Shown piece after piece: positions 15,616 through 25,026 of a DNA stretch of 64,000 bases; positions within the stretch are counted from its first letter, which is position 1, and each line of letters starts with the position of its first letter. The notes under the pieces are model-generated. The model worked only from the letters and a program-made list of their open reading frames with translations, was not told where the DNA came from and searched no databases. The stretch is from Kaistella chaponensis (GTDB taxonomy: Bacteria > Bacteroidota > Bacteroidia > Flavobacteriales > Weeksellaceae): assembly GCF_900156725.1 (NCBI RefSeq), contig NZ_FTOI01000006.1, positions 1 through 64,000 on the forward strand, written 5' to 3'. A program made the position numbers and the translations under genes.

Positions 15616-17094
15616 ATGAGTGTAATTGCGCGACAAGGATTAAAATATTCGTTGATTGGATATTTCGGTTTTTTACTCGGAACGGTTTCTGCAATTTTTA
15701 TTTTTCCGTACGATATGGAGTTTTACGGAAAATTGCGATACGTAATGCCTACTGCAGAAATGCTTTTGCCTATTGTTATTTTCGGATTGTCATTTTCTAA
15801 CGTGAAATTTTTTCATCAAACTCAAAAAGATGGCAAGAATCAAAATATTCTGTCGCTTTCTTTGGGCGGAATTGTTTTTAATTTCCTCGTCTTTTCCCTG
15901 CTGTTTTTTCTTTTTTTCCAATTTTTCCCTCAATTCAAAAGCCTGGAACTTTGGAAAATGAAGCGCCTCATTCTTCCGCTCATATTGATTATGGCTTTAT
16001 CGGCAATTTTCAATAAATATCTTTCCAACTTCAAAAGAATTGTTGTTCCCAATATTTTTGAAAACCTATTTCCCAAAATTGCAAATATTGGTGCATTTTG
16101 TCTTTTTTACTTTTTAGGAGTTTCGGAAAAAGGTTCTTATGCGTTTTTCTTAGGAATGTTTGTCCTCGCCTTTTTAGGATATCTTTTTTATGCGAATAAT
16201 CTCGAAAAAATAAAACCTGATTTCAGTATCGATTATGTAAAAAAAGACCAGCTTTGGAAAGAAATCCTGAACTATAGTTTCTATGGATTCTTAGGAAACA
16301 TCGGTAATTACATTGCTTTTCGAGTAGATAATTTCATGATTGGTGAATTTTTAAATTTCGAAGAAAACGGAGTTTACAGCATTATTTTATCCATCCTTTC
16401 TTTTATTCTCATTCCACAAATGGGATTGTTTAATATTTCTGCACCCATCATCAATAAAACCATTGCAGAAGGCGAATTCGAAGAACTCGATTGTTTTCAT
16501 AAAAAAACTTCACTCACCCTTTTCTTTCTCGGAGCTGTTTTGTTTTCCTGCATTTTGGTAGGATTTCCTTATTTAACCAATATCATAAAAAACGGAGATC
16601 AGCTGAGACAAGCAGAACCTGTAGTTTGGATTTTAGGTTTCGCCATGATTTTCGATTTGGCCACCGGATTTAACGGACATATTATTTCGCTCTCGAAATA
16701 TTACCGATTTAATATCGTGATCATGCTATTTTTAGCGGTTACTACGATTGTTTTGAACTATCTTTTCTTAACCAAAACAGAATTAGGAATCATCGGAATT
16801 GCGATGGCAACCGGAATTTCACTTACGCTTTTCAATATGATTAAAATTTACTTTAATTATTTGAAATTCAACGTTTTCCCATTAACGATTGAGATGATGT
16901 ATATTTTGATTATCTGCACTTTAGCAATAACAGTGGCGATCATTTTGCCTGAAACTGGAAACAATTTCCTTAATTTCATTTACAAACCAACATTTGTTTT
17001 AATGGTGATTTTTGGCGCCAATCATTTTATGAAAATTTTCCCGGTTGAAGAGTACATCAATAAAAAATTCATCAAAAGTATTTTTAAGTTTTAA
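15616..17094 (+). CDS. polysaccharide flippase (MOP/Wzx-like)
   Basis: A 492-residue integral membrane protein with about 14 hydrophobic helices, of the oligosaccharide-flippase (Wzx, MOP superfamily) type. It opens with RQGLKYSLIGYFGFLLG, the usual first helix, and has a central charged cytoplasmic loop (near 195-215). It would move lipid-linked glycan repeat units across the inner membrane. It is translationally close to the FkbM gene and convergent (11-bp overlap) with a glycosyltransferase operon, forming a compact surface-glycan locus. Confidence 0.88.
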   Translation: MSVIARQGLKYSLIGYFGFLLGTVSAIFIFPYDMEFYGKLRYVMPTAEMLLPIVIFGLSFSNVKFFHQTQKDGKNQNILSLSLGGIVFNFLVFSLLFFLFFQFFPQFKSLELWKMKRLILPLILIMALSAIFNKYLSNFKRIVVPNIFENLFPKIANIGAFCLFYFLGVSEKGSYAFFLGMFVLAFLGYLFYANNLEKIKPDFSIDYVKKDQLWKEILNYSFYGFLGNIGNYIAFRVDNFMIGEFLNFEENGVYSIILSILSFILIPQMGLFNISAPIINKTIAEGEFEELDCFHKKTSLTLFFLGAVLFSCILVGFPYLTNIIKNGDQLRQAEPVVWILGFAMIFDLATGFNGHIISLSKYYRFNIVIMLFLAVTTIVLNYLFLTKTELGIIGIAMATGISLTLFNMIKIYFNYLKFNVFPLTIEMMYILIICTLAITVAIILPETGNNFLNFIYKPTFVLMVIFGANHFMKIFPVEEYINKKFIKSIFKF

Positions 17095-18145
17095 TGAATG
17101 TTTGGAGCGTTTTCTCTAGCTCACTTGCTATTTTTTCTTTGTTGAATTTCTTTTGAAAATCATCATTCATCAACTTTCCATAAGTAAATAACTGCTCTTC
17201 GATATTGGTGTTCTCTGGAATAATAAAGGCTTGAGAATTGGCATAATTCTCTGGAAAAATAGCAATTTTTCCATATTTGATGGCATCTCCAATATTGCCG
17301 CTCATTTTAGTTTTCCCATACCATTCTTTGTTGCTGAAAAAAGCTGTTTCAGTTTGGATTGGGCACCACAAAATTGCCGCTTCTTTCATCCAATCATCAA
17401 AAATATGCTGAGAAACTTTTTCTGTAAAATATTTTACCGAAATATTTTGGGGTTTATTCTTTTCAAATTCTCTTAACCACAACAATTCCTTATTTGCTGC
17501 TTTTCCTAAAAAAACAAATTGGAAATAAGTTCCATTCTTAAAAGTTTTGATGCTGTTCAAAATATGAAAATAATCTCTTCGTTCCTGCGAAACTGTTCCG
17601 GGAATTACAATGACAAACAAAGATTTTCGAGGTATTTCAAATTTATTCCAAAAGAAAACCGGCAGAAATTTCAAATCCAAACCAAGGTCTTCGGCAAGCA
17701 AATGATCATCCAAAACCAAAAGATTATTTGCTTTTTTAAAAACTTGCGGTGCTGAAAGCAAACCCTCTTTAAACAACAGTTTCAGACGATATTTAACATC
17801 CTTTTTAAAAATATTTTTAAAGAGTTGAAACCTGGAGATTTTTGCAAAATTCAGATTATGAACAATTACAGAAGTATTGAACTGTTGACAAATTGCGGTG
17901 AATACATTAAAATAGCGGTGAACGGTTCCGATGATCACCAAATCGTAATTTTGAATCTTTAATTGATTCATCAATTCCGAATTTTTTGTCGAAAAAATAT
18001 TCGAATTGTGCTTCCCGATTTGTTTTAATATTTTTTCTGAAAAATAATAATCAACAGCAAACTCGTTGGAATCATGCATTAATTCCATAAAATTCGCAGC
18101 AATTTCGGCGTGCGTATCGAGTTCGATGTAGACGATTTTTTTCAA
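17084..18145 (-). CDS. glycosyltransferase-like protein (GT-B type)
   Basis: A 353-residue cytoplasmic protein that looks like a GT-B glycosyltransferase: an N-terminal Rossmann-like half with DLVIIGTVHRYFN, and a C-terminal half with IVIPGTVSQERRDY, FVFLGKA and a late acidic NKEWYGKTKMSGNIGDAIKYGK segment that resembles the nucleotide-sugar loop. No close family signature is certain. It is the last of four tightly spaced minus-strand genes and overlaps the flippase convergently. Glycan assembly is the likely role. Confidence 0.6.
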   Translation of the reverse strand: MKKIVYIELDTHAEIAANFMELMHDSNEFAVDYYFSEKILKQIGKHNSNIFSTKNSELMNQLKIQNYDLVIIGTVHRYFNVFTAICQQFNTSVIVHNLNFAKISRFQLFKNIFKKDVKYRLKLLFKEGLLSAPQVFKKANNLLVLDDHLLAEDLGLDLKFLPVFFWNKFEIPRKSLFVIVIPGTVSQERRDYFHILNSIKTFKNGTYFQFVFLGKAANKELLWLREFEKNKPQNISVKYFTEKVSQHIFDDWMKEAAILWCPIQTETAFFSNKEWYGKTKMSGNIGDAIKYGKIAIFPENYANSQAFIIPENTNIEEQLFTYGKLMNDDFQKKFNKEKIASELEKTLQTFIKT

Positions 18146-18148
18146 ATT

Positions 18149-19774
18149 TTAAAATACTTTTTTTCCATTGCTGTAGGTTTCCAAAACTTTCGTATCCAAA
18201 ATTTTCACTTCCGGAACGGTCATTAAATCCTGATCCACAATAATAAAATCACCGGATTTCCCAACTTCCAAGCTTCCGATTTCATTTTCCTGAAACGCAG
18301 CTTTTGCAGCCCAAATCGTCATTCCACGCAAAGCTTGTTCTCTGGTTAAAGCATTTTCTTTTTGAAATCCACCTTCTGGGAAATGTTTAGAATCTTTCCT
18401 CGCAACCGCAGAATAAAAAGTTTTCAACGGACTGATTTCTTCCACCGGAAAATCCGTTCCCAAAGGAAGCCAACTGTTTTGCTTTAATAAATCTTCGTAC
18501 GCGTAAGAATATTTCAAGCGATCTTTTCCTAACCTTTCTTCCGCCCAATACATATCAGAAGTCGCATGAGTAGGCTGAACAGAAGGAATTATGGAATACT
18601 TTCCGAACAGATCAAAATCATTTTTGTCAACAATTTGCGCATGTTCAATTCGCCATCTTCTGTCATTTTTAATTCCTAAAACCTCACCATAAATTTGCAA
18701 AATCGTTCGGTTTGCAGAATCACCAATGGCGTGAGTACACATTTGCAAATTACTGTTTTTTAGTTTTTTTACCAAATCTTCAAAATGTTTTCGGTCGCTC
18801 AAAAGAAAACCTTTCCATCCTTTTTTATCCGCATAATCGTGGTTTAAACAAGCGCCTCTGGAACCTAAAGCGCCATCTGAATACACTTTGAAACCTCCAA
18901 CTGTTATATTTTTATTCATGTATCTCCCTTTTTTGATCCATCGATCGTAATAATCTGGATCGTCTTTCATCAAAGCAAAAATTTTCATTTTTAAAACATT
19001 TTGGGATTGTGCCTTTTCCAAAAGTTCTAAAGTTTCTTCTGAAATTCCACAGTCATGCAAGGAAGTTAAACCATAAGAAAAGCAGGTTTTTTGCAGATCT
19101 GAAAAATACCGAATCGCCAATTCATCATCAATTTCCGGAATGTGTTTTTCTACCAAAAGCATTGCGTTATCGACTAAAATTCCTGTCAGTTTTCCATTTT
19201 TTACTTCAATTTCACCACCTAAAATTTTTGAATCTTTGGTAATTCCCGCAATATCCAGTGCTTTTTGATTCGCAACTGCAGCGTGACCGTCGATTCTTTT
19301 CAGATAAACCGGTCGGTTTGGAAATAATTCATCCAGCTTTTCCTTGTTTGGAAATTCTTTGACTACCCAATCATTTTGATCCCAACTTCTTCCGTACAAC
19401 CATTCTTTCGGAGCCGTTTTCGCATATTCTGAAATTTTCTTGAGGATTTCTTCCCAAGATTTGGTACCCCACAATTCACATTTCCACTGATCCGTTGCAA
19501 AACCGGTAAAATGACAATGCGCATCGATCAACCCAGGAAAAACAGTATTTCCCAGAAGATTTTGAATGTTTTTCGATTTGAATTTTTTTAGCAGATCCGT
19601 AGATTTTCCGATCGCCATAATTTTCCCGTTGGAAATCACCATCGATTCTGCCGTATCAAAATTTTGATTGACGGTGTAAATTTTAGCATTGGTGATGATG
19701 AGATCAGCATTTTTTTGCGCCATCAAAACCAGGGTAAAGCAAATTGTAAAAATGGAAAATAATTTTTTCATCAT
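18149..19774 (-). CDS. exported amidohydrolase (YtcJ-like)
   Basis: A 541-residue amidohydrolase-superfamily enzyme with a signal peptide (about 1-19, ending LMAQ). Metal-centre motifs of the YtcJ type are visible: IDAHCHF (about 80-86; His-x-His), VYSDGALGSRGACL (near 298), IEHAQIV (near 377) and LGTDFPVE (near 436). Substrates of this group are varied amides and cyclic ureas. It sits between two glycosyltransferase genes with 2-3-bp gaps, so it is co-transcribed with them although its chemistry is not obviously linked. Confidence 0.85.
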   Translation of the reverse strand: MMKKLFSIFTICFTLVLMAQKNADLIITNAKIYTVNQNFDTAESMVISNGKIMAIGKSTDLLKKFKSKNIQNLLGNTVFPGLIDAHCHFTGFATDQWKCELWGTKSWEEILKKISEYAKTAPKEWLYGRSWDQNDWVVKEFPNKEKLDELFPNRPVYLKRIDGHAAVANQKALDIAGITKDSKILGGEIEVKNGKLTGILVDNAMLLVEKHIPEIDDELAIRYFSDLQKTCFSYGLTSLHDCGISEETLELLEKAQSQNVLKMKIFALMKDDPDYYDRWIKKGRYMNKNITVGGFKVYSDGALGSRGACLNHDYADKKGWKGFLLSDRKHFEDLVKKLKNSNLQMCTHAIGDSANRTILQIYGEVLGIKNDRRWRIEHAQIVDKNDFDLFGKYSIIPSVQPTHATSDMYWAEERLGKDRLKYSYAYEDLLKQNSWLPLGTDFPVEEISPLKTFYSAVARKDSKHFPEGGFQKENALTREQALRGMTIWAAKAAFQENEIGSLEVGKSGDFIIVDQDLMTVPEVKILDTKVLETYSNGKKVF

Positions 19775-19776
19775 AT

Positions 19777-20655
19777 TTATTTTTTTCGGAACATTTCATT
19801 CCAGCGTAACTTTCGGATAAATTTGATTTCTTCATCCGATAATTTTCGTATTCCTTTTTGTTTTAAGTAGGATTTCATCGTGGTAAAAAATTCAGAAAAA
19901 GATCGATTTTTTAAAGATGATTTTGCCGATGAAATCATTGTTAATGGTAAATTCAGACCGATATTATAAAAATATTCGCCCAGCTTTTCGGCTTTCTGAT
20001 TTTTATATTGAAATGCAGTCGGGCGTAAATGTTTCACCCACAAATCTTTTATGGTCAAGATTTCCCACCCATTTTTTTTCGCCAACATCACATCAATATT
20101 GTCCCAACCTAAAACCGGTCGCAATCCATTCATTTCCAAGAAACATTCTTTCCGGTACGATTTTATCGGACCACGAACATGATTTTTAGACGAAAGATTT
20201 TCAAATTTCCATTGATGCTTTTCATCTTTAAAATCGAAAGCCAGTTTATTTTCGAAAATAGATTTTTTAATCTTCACTAAACCTGAAACCATTCCTGCTT
20301 TTGGGTTCGTTTCATAAATGGCATTGAGTTTCATCAAATAATCCGCGGGAAAAATAATGTCTGCATCGAATTTGCAAATAACATCGAAGTCTTTTATATC
20401 AACAGATTCTAAACCTTTATTGAAAGTGCGAACGACTTTTGCACCCGGTTCATGCTTTGATAATTCTAAATTTTGAATTTTAAATTTTGAATGATTTTCC
20501 ACAAAATTCTCAACAATTTCCTTCGTTTTATCAGTAGAACCATCATTCACTATTACGCAGAAAAAATCCTGAAAAGTCTGCTGCTGCAAAGATTTCAAGG
20601 TGAAAAGAATGTTTTTTTCTTCGTTGTGGGTGGGAATAATGAGGAGGAATTTCAT
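19777..20655 (-). CDS. family 2 glycosyltransferase
   Basis: GT-A fold transferase of 292 residues. LLIIPTHNEEKNI (3-15) and VIVNDGSTDKT (34-44) mark the nucleotide-binding start, and CKFDADIIFPADYL (near 92-105) carries the Asp-x-Asp metal motif. GLRPVLGWDNID (near 177) is the acceptor-side acidic motif. No membrane helices. It lies 3 bp downstream of the YCII gene and 2 bp upstream of the amidohydrolase gene. Confidence 0.9.
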   Translation of the reverse strand: MKFLLIIPTHNEEKNILFTLKSLQQQTFQDFFCVIVNDGSTDKTKEIVENFVENHSKFKIQNLELSKHEPGAKVVRTFNKGLESVDIKDFDVICKFDADIIFPADYLMKLNAIYETNPKAGMVSGLVKIKKSIFENKLAFDFKDEKHQWKFENLSSKNHVRGPIKSYRKECFLEMNGLRPVLGWDNIDVMLAKKNGWEILTIKDLWVKHLRPTAFQYKNQKAEKLGEYFYNIGLNLPLTMISSAKSSLKNRSFSEFFTTMKSYLKQKGIRKLSDEEIKFIRKLRWNEMFRKK

Positions 20656-20658
20656 TCT

Positions 20659-20925
20659 CTATTTAATTTCGTCGTCCCATTCTTTGATGGTTACTTTGGT
20701 GTAAAGACCTTCCGCAGCGAACGGATCGCGGCTCACAAAATCATCGGCAGATTCTTTGTCGATAAAAATTGCCATCGCTCCGTCTCCTGGAATTTTGAAA
20801 GCTCCGATTCCTAAAACTTTTCCGGCTTTTACAAATTCATCTTCCACCGCTTGGTGACGCGGAAAAACTTCCATAAATTTCTCCATTGAGGCTCCGGGAT
20901 TTTCGTATAGAACTACTGTTTTCAT
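20659..20925 (-). CDS. YCII-related domain protein
   Basis: An 88-residue protein of the YciI-like ferredoxin-fold family (dimeric alpha-beta). KTVVLYENPG starts the first strand, FPRHQAVEDEFVKAG follows with a family-type His, and SADDFVSRDPFAAEGLYTKVTIKEW matches the C-terminal signature. Enzymatic role is unknown for most members. It heads the four-gene operon with GT2, amidohydrolase and GT-B genes. Confidence 0.82.
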   Translation of the reverse strand: MKTVVLYENPGASMEKFMEVFPRHQAVEDEFVKAGKVLGIGAFKIPGDGAMAIFIDKESADDFVSRDPFAAEGLYTKVTIKEWDDEIK

Positions 20926-21023
20926 TGTTTATATTTTTTTGATTGAAATTGACTCTTTCGTTGCTTCTAAAAATTACGGAGGAATTGTATCTCTGAAGAT
21001 TAAATTTCCGCTATTCATTTTTT

Positions 21024-21488
21024 TTAATCTAGAAAATCAAAGATATATTCATTTTTAAAATCTATTTCAAATTTATTCAAAAAACCGATATATTCGTCTT
21101 TAAAACTTCGCTTTTGATGATGCTCTTTCTGATTCAAAATGTAATTGATTACGTTTTCCTTTTGGCTTTTTGAATACGAAAAAGCTCCATAACCTTCCTG
21201 CCAATAAAATGGACTCCTCAAAAATTTCTTTTCATTGATAAAATTTGTTGATTCAACTTTTACAACTTTCATTAAATCGGGAATTGAAATACTGATATTT
21301 CTGTAACAGAAGAAAATATGAATATGATCTGCATTGGCATAAATGGCTAAAACTTTTTGTTTCTTATTATTAAAAATTCCGCAAATGTATTTTTCTACTT
21401 CATTCTTCATCTCGTCAGAAATTTTACTTTCGCGGAATTTTACGGCAAAAATAACTTGAATGTAGATTTGTCAATAGGTATTTGCCAT
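21024..21488 (-). pseudogene. REP-associated Y1 transposase (RAYT/IS200-like) with in-frame TGA
   Basis: Starting at ATG 21488-21486 the frame reads MANTY, then TGA (21473-21471), then QIYIQVIFAVKFRES and on without interruption to 21024, 155 codons in all, the usual length of this family. The intact frame after an internal ATG (21410) gives 128 residues. Conserved parts remain: the HUH motif in ADHIHIFF, WQEGYGAFSYSKSQ, and the catalytic tyrosine region VINYILNQKEHH. Only the early nonsense codon (consistent with a one-base change from a sense codon such as CGA or TCA) breaks it, so inactivation looks recent. A REP-like palindrome array lies directly upstream, the usual RAYT neighbourhood. 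Confidence 0.88.
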
Positions 21489-22127
21489 TTTTGAAAATAT
21501 TAATTATGGATTAATTGAGATATCATTCCTACGGAATGCTGCTCGTTATATTCCAATTTTTCTACAGAGATCAAACTCCGCTGGAGTTTATTTTAGTCCT
21601 AAAAAATAACGTCATTAAAATTTTGATGATACTTTTTTTTTTAAACCATACATCTTTCCTGCAAATGATGTGAACGTATTTCATTTTTATATTTTTTATA
21701 AAATTCCACTGGAATTTTATTGCTGTATCATTACATTTAAGAAGTAAAAGATAACGTTCCTTCGGAATTCATCTTATAATTCATCATGAACATCAAAGGT
21801 ACTCTCATTTTTGAAACTATTAATCGTGGATTAATTGAGATATCATTCCTACGGAATGCTGCTCGTAATATTCCAATTTTTCTACAGAGATCAAACTCCG
21901 CTGGAGTTTATTTCAATCCTAAAAAATAACGTCATTAAAATTTTGATGATATTTTTTTTAAACCGTACATCTTTCCTGGAAATGATGTGAACGTATTTCA
22001 TTTTTATATTTTTTATAAAATTCCACTGGAATATTATCTCTGTATTAATTGAGATAGCATTCCTACGGAATGCTGCTCGTAATTTTTCAATTTTTCTACG
22101 GAGATTTAACTCCGCTGGAGTTTTTTT
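21489..22127. repeat. REP-like palindrome array with large direct duplication
   Basis: Unit 1 (about 21491-21725) and unit 2 (about 21811-22044) are close copies offset by 320 bp; a third partial copy runs 22045-22127. Each carries small hairpins with core TCC-N3-GGA: CATTCC/GGAATG (21524-21538; 8 bp in copy 3, 22056-22074), AAACTCC/GGAGTTT (21573-21589), AAAATTCC/GGAATTTT (21700-21718). A fourth, TTCC-TTC-GGAA (21757-21767), lies in the 78-bp stretch present only between units 1 and 2. No gene is seen in this 690-bp gap. These resemble the REP substrates of RAYT proteins. Confidence 0.88.
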
Positions 22128-22183
22128 TAAGCAAAATACAATTGAAAATACTTTAAATGACTAACTCACCTGAATATAAAAAT

Positions 22184-25021
22184 TTAATGCGCTTCCAACC
22201 AGTTATTTCCTACGCCTACTTCCACCAATAAAGGAACGGTGGTTTTGTATGCGGATTCCATTTCGGTTTTGATGAGTTCAGAAACCAAGTCGACTTCTTC
22301 TTCCGGCGCTTCAAACACCAATTCATCATGAACCTGCAAAAGCATTTTGGTTTTCAGATTTTTTTCGGTGAATTTTTCGTCAATTTTAATCATCGCCAAT
22401 TTGATCACATCGGCTGCACTTCCCTGAATTGGAGCATTTACAGCGTTTCTCTCCGCATGCGCTTTTACGACAAAATTGGCTGAATTAATGTCTTTTAAAT
22501 GTCTTTTTCGGTTTAAGATGGTTTCAACATAACCCATTTCCTGCGCTTTGATGACCTGATTCGCCATATATTTTTTCAGCTTCGGATACGTTTCGTAGTA
22601 GGATTCAATCATTTCCTTGGCTTCCTTTCGGGACAGTCCGGTTTGTTCCGCTAAAGCAAAAGCTCCTTGTCCGTACAGAATTCCAAAATTGACGGTTTTT
22701 GCCTGTGAACGCTGCGTTTTGGTCACTTCTTCTAAAGGAATATTAAACAGTTTTGAAGCGGTAGAAGCGTGGATATCTTCTCCATCCTGAAACGCTTTGA
22801 TCATGTTTTCTTCTTCAGAAAGGGCAGCAATTAAGCGCAATTCAATTTGAGAATAATCCGCCGCAATCAATTTATTTCCGGGATTGGCGACAAAAGCGCC
22901 TCGAATTTGTTGTCCGCGCAAAGTACGAATCGGAATATTCTGTAAATTCGGATTTACACTTGCCAATCTTCCTGTTGCAGCAGTGGTTTGAGAGAAATTC
23001 GTATGAACGCGATGATCGTCTTTATCAATTTGTAAAGGCAACGCATCGACGTAAGTAGATTTTAATTTCTGATACGTTCGGTATTCTAAAATATGTTTGA
23101 TGATCTCATGTTTCGAAGATAATTTCTGCAAAATATCCTCGGAAGTTGCGTATTGACCGGATTTTGTTTTTTTCGCTTTCGGATCGAGCTGCATTTTTTC
23201 AAATAAAACTTCACCCAATTGTTTCGGTGAATTCATGTTAAATTCTTCGCCCGAAAGTTCAAAAATTGTTTTTTCAAGATTGCGAAGATCGTTTTCTAAA
23301 TCTTTGCTTTCTTGTTCGAGCCATTTTTCATCAAGGGAAATTCCCTCGAGTTCCATCTTTGCAAGCACTTTCATTAAAGGCATTTCTACTTTATAATAAA
23401 GATCTTCGAGGTTTTCAATTTTCAGCTGTGGTTCGAAAACTTCATATAATCTCCAGGAAACATCGGCATCTTCAGCGGCGAATTTCGTTTGTTCTTCTAC
23501 AGAAAGTTCCTTGAAACTGATCTGATTTTTTCCTTTTCCAATTAAAGTTTCTATCGCAACTGGTTTGTAACCCAAATACATTTCAGATAGATATTCCATC
23601 GCATGACGACCATCTGGATTCAGCAAATAATGCGCAATCATCGTATCGAAAATAGCACCTTCGACTTCGATTCCGTATTGTTTTAGAATTTTGTAATCTG
23701 CTTTTAAATGATGAGCGATTTTTACAATTTCTTTCTTTTCGAAAAACGGACGGAAAATTCCCAGGGTTTCTAAGGCTTCCTCACGCTTTTCAGAAAACGG
23801 AATATAGTACGCCAAACCTTTTTTATAGCTGAAACTCATCCCGATTAAATCGGCTTCCATTTCATCCAAAGAAGTAATTTGGGTATCGAAACTTACCGCT
23901 TTTTGCTGCAAAAGATTCTGTACTAAAACTTTCTGCGCTTTTGGAGAATCGATATATTGGTATAAATGATCGCTGTCTGAAACGGTGCTTTTCGTCGTCG
24001 TTGCCTGATCTAATTCTTCGAAATCGGCGAAAAGATCGAGTTGAATGGTTTGGTTGTCGGTTGTCGGTTGTGGGTTGTCGGTATTTTTTTTAGTTGAATT
24101 ATCTTGATTCTCGGTTCTTGCTACTTGATTCTGATTAAACGCTCTGTACAAATTTTCATACAATCTTCGAAATTCAATTTCATCGAAAACTTCTTTTACC
24201 TGTTCGAAATCAGGTTCATCGAGATCATATTGCTCCTGATGAAACTCGATGGGTGCATCGCAAATTATGGTTGCTAACTTTTTGGAAAGGATTCCACGTT
24301 CGGCAGAATTTTCTACTTTTTCTTTTATTTTACCTTTAAGATCTGCGGTATTTGCCAAAAGATTTTCGATGCTGCCATATTCTTTTAGAAATTTCTTCGC
24401 GGTTTTTTCGCCGACTCCTTCCAATCCCGGAATATTATCAACTGCGTCGCCCATCATTGCAAGGAAATCGATCACTTGTTTGGGATCTTCTATTTCGTAT
24501 TTCGCTTTGACTTCTTCAACTCCTAAAATCTCGAACTCCGCACCTTTTAAACCGGGTTTGTAGATCTTAATCTTATCCGTAACCAACTGCGCGAAATCTT
24601 TATCAGGAGTCACCATAAAAACGGTGTAGTTTTCTTTTTCAGCTTTGCAGGCAATGGTTCCAATCACATCATCAGCTTCAAAACCTTCCAATCCTAAAAT
24701 GGGAACGTGCATGGCTTTCAGAATTCGGTGAATATACGGAATGGCAAGTTTTATTGCTTCTGGAGTTTCGCTTCTATTGGCTTTGTATTCTGCGAAATCT
24801 ACGGTTCTAACACTGGCTTGACCAACATCAAAAACAACAGCCAAATGCGTGGGTTTTTCTCTTCGAATCAATTCGATTAATGAATTGGTAAAACCAAAGA
24901 TTGCAGAAGTATCGATTCCGGTGCTCGTAATTCGGGGACTTCTGATTAATGCGTAATATCCACGGAAAATCATGGCATAAGCATCGATTAAAAATAGGCG
25001 TTTGTCGTTATCTGTTGTCAT
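22184..25021 (-). CDS. polA: DNA polymerase I
   Basis: Repair and Okazaki-fragment polymerase, 945 residues from ATG 25021. The 5'-nuclease domain is N-terminal (about 1-290; FLIDAYAMIFRGYYAL, GFEADDVIG, GDAVDNIPGLEGVGEKTA). The polymerase domain has motif A DYSQIELRL, motif B AKTVNFGILYG and motif C QVHDELVFE. The 3'-5' exonuclease domain is present, but its motif I reads FDTQ (Gln381) where E. coli has Asp355-Thr-Glu357, and the third motif has Phe for Tyr497. The linker between nuclease domains (DNPQPTTDNQ) is encoded by a 7-bp repeat. The start is set by a TATCTTTG box 5 nt upstream, which excludes the 11 codons before it. Confidence 0.95.
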   Translation of the reverse strand: MTTDNDKRLFLIDAYAMIFRGYYALIRSPRITSTGIDTSAIFGFTNSLIELIRREKPTHLAVVFDVGQASVRTVDFAEYKANRSETPEAIKLAIPYIHRILKAMHVPILGLEGFEADDVIGTIACKAEKENYTVFMVTPDKDFAQLVTDKIKIYKPGLKGAEFEILGVEEVKAKYEIEDPKQVIDFLAMMGDAVDNIPGLEGVGEKTAKKFLKEYGSIENLLANTADLKGKIKEKVENSAERGILSKKLATIICDAPIEFHQEQYDLDEPDFEQVKEVFDEIEFRRLYENLYRAFNQNQVARTENQDNSTKKNTDNPQPTTDNQTIQLDLFADFEELDQATTTKSTVSDSDHLYQYIDSPKAQKVLVQNLLQQKAVSFDTQITSLDEMEADLIGMSFSYKKGLAYYIPFSEKREEALETLGIFRPFFEKKEIVKIAHHLKADYKILKQYGIEVEGAIFDTMIAHYLLNPDGRHAMEYLSEMYLGYKPVAIETLIGKGKNQISFKELSVEEQTKFAAEDADVSWRLYEVFEPQLKIENLEDLYYKVEMPLMKVLAKMELEGISLDEKWLEQESKDLENDLRNLEKTIFELSGEEFNMNSPKQLGEVLFEKMQLDPKAKKTKSGQYATSEDILQKLSSKHEIIKHILEYRTYQKLKSTYVDALPLQIDKDDHRVHTNFSQTTAATGRLASVNPNLQNIPIRTLRGQQIRGAFVANPGNKLIAADYSQIELRLIAALSEEENMIKAFQDGEDIHASTASKLFNIPLEEVTKTQRSQAKTVNFGILYGQGAFALAEQTGLSRKEAKEMIESYYETYPKLKKYMANQVIKAQEMGYVETILNRKRHLKDINSANFVVKAHAERNAVNAPIQGSAADVIKLAMIKIDEKFTEKNLKTKMLLQVHDELVFEAPEEEVDLVSELIKTEMESAYKTTVPLLVEVGVGNNWLEAH
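24054..24081. repeat. 7-bp array inside polA
   Basis: Four heptamers on the + strand: TTGTCGG, TTGTCGG, TTGTGGG, TTGTCGG. The same heptamer occurs three times in a row at 27497-27517. It falls in the low-complexity linker between the 5'-nuclease and 3'-exonuclease domains, where extra residues should be tolerated. Confidence 0.9.
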
Positions 25022-25026
25022 AAAAG

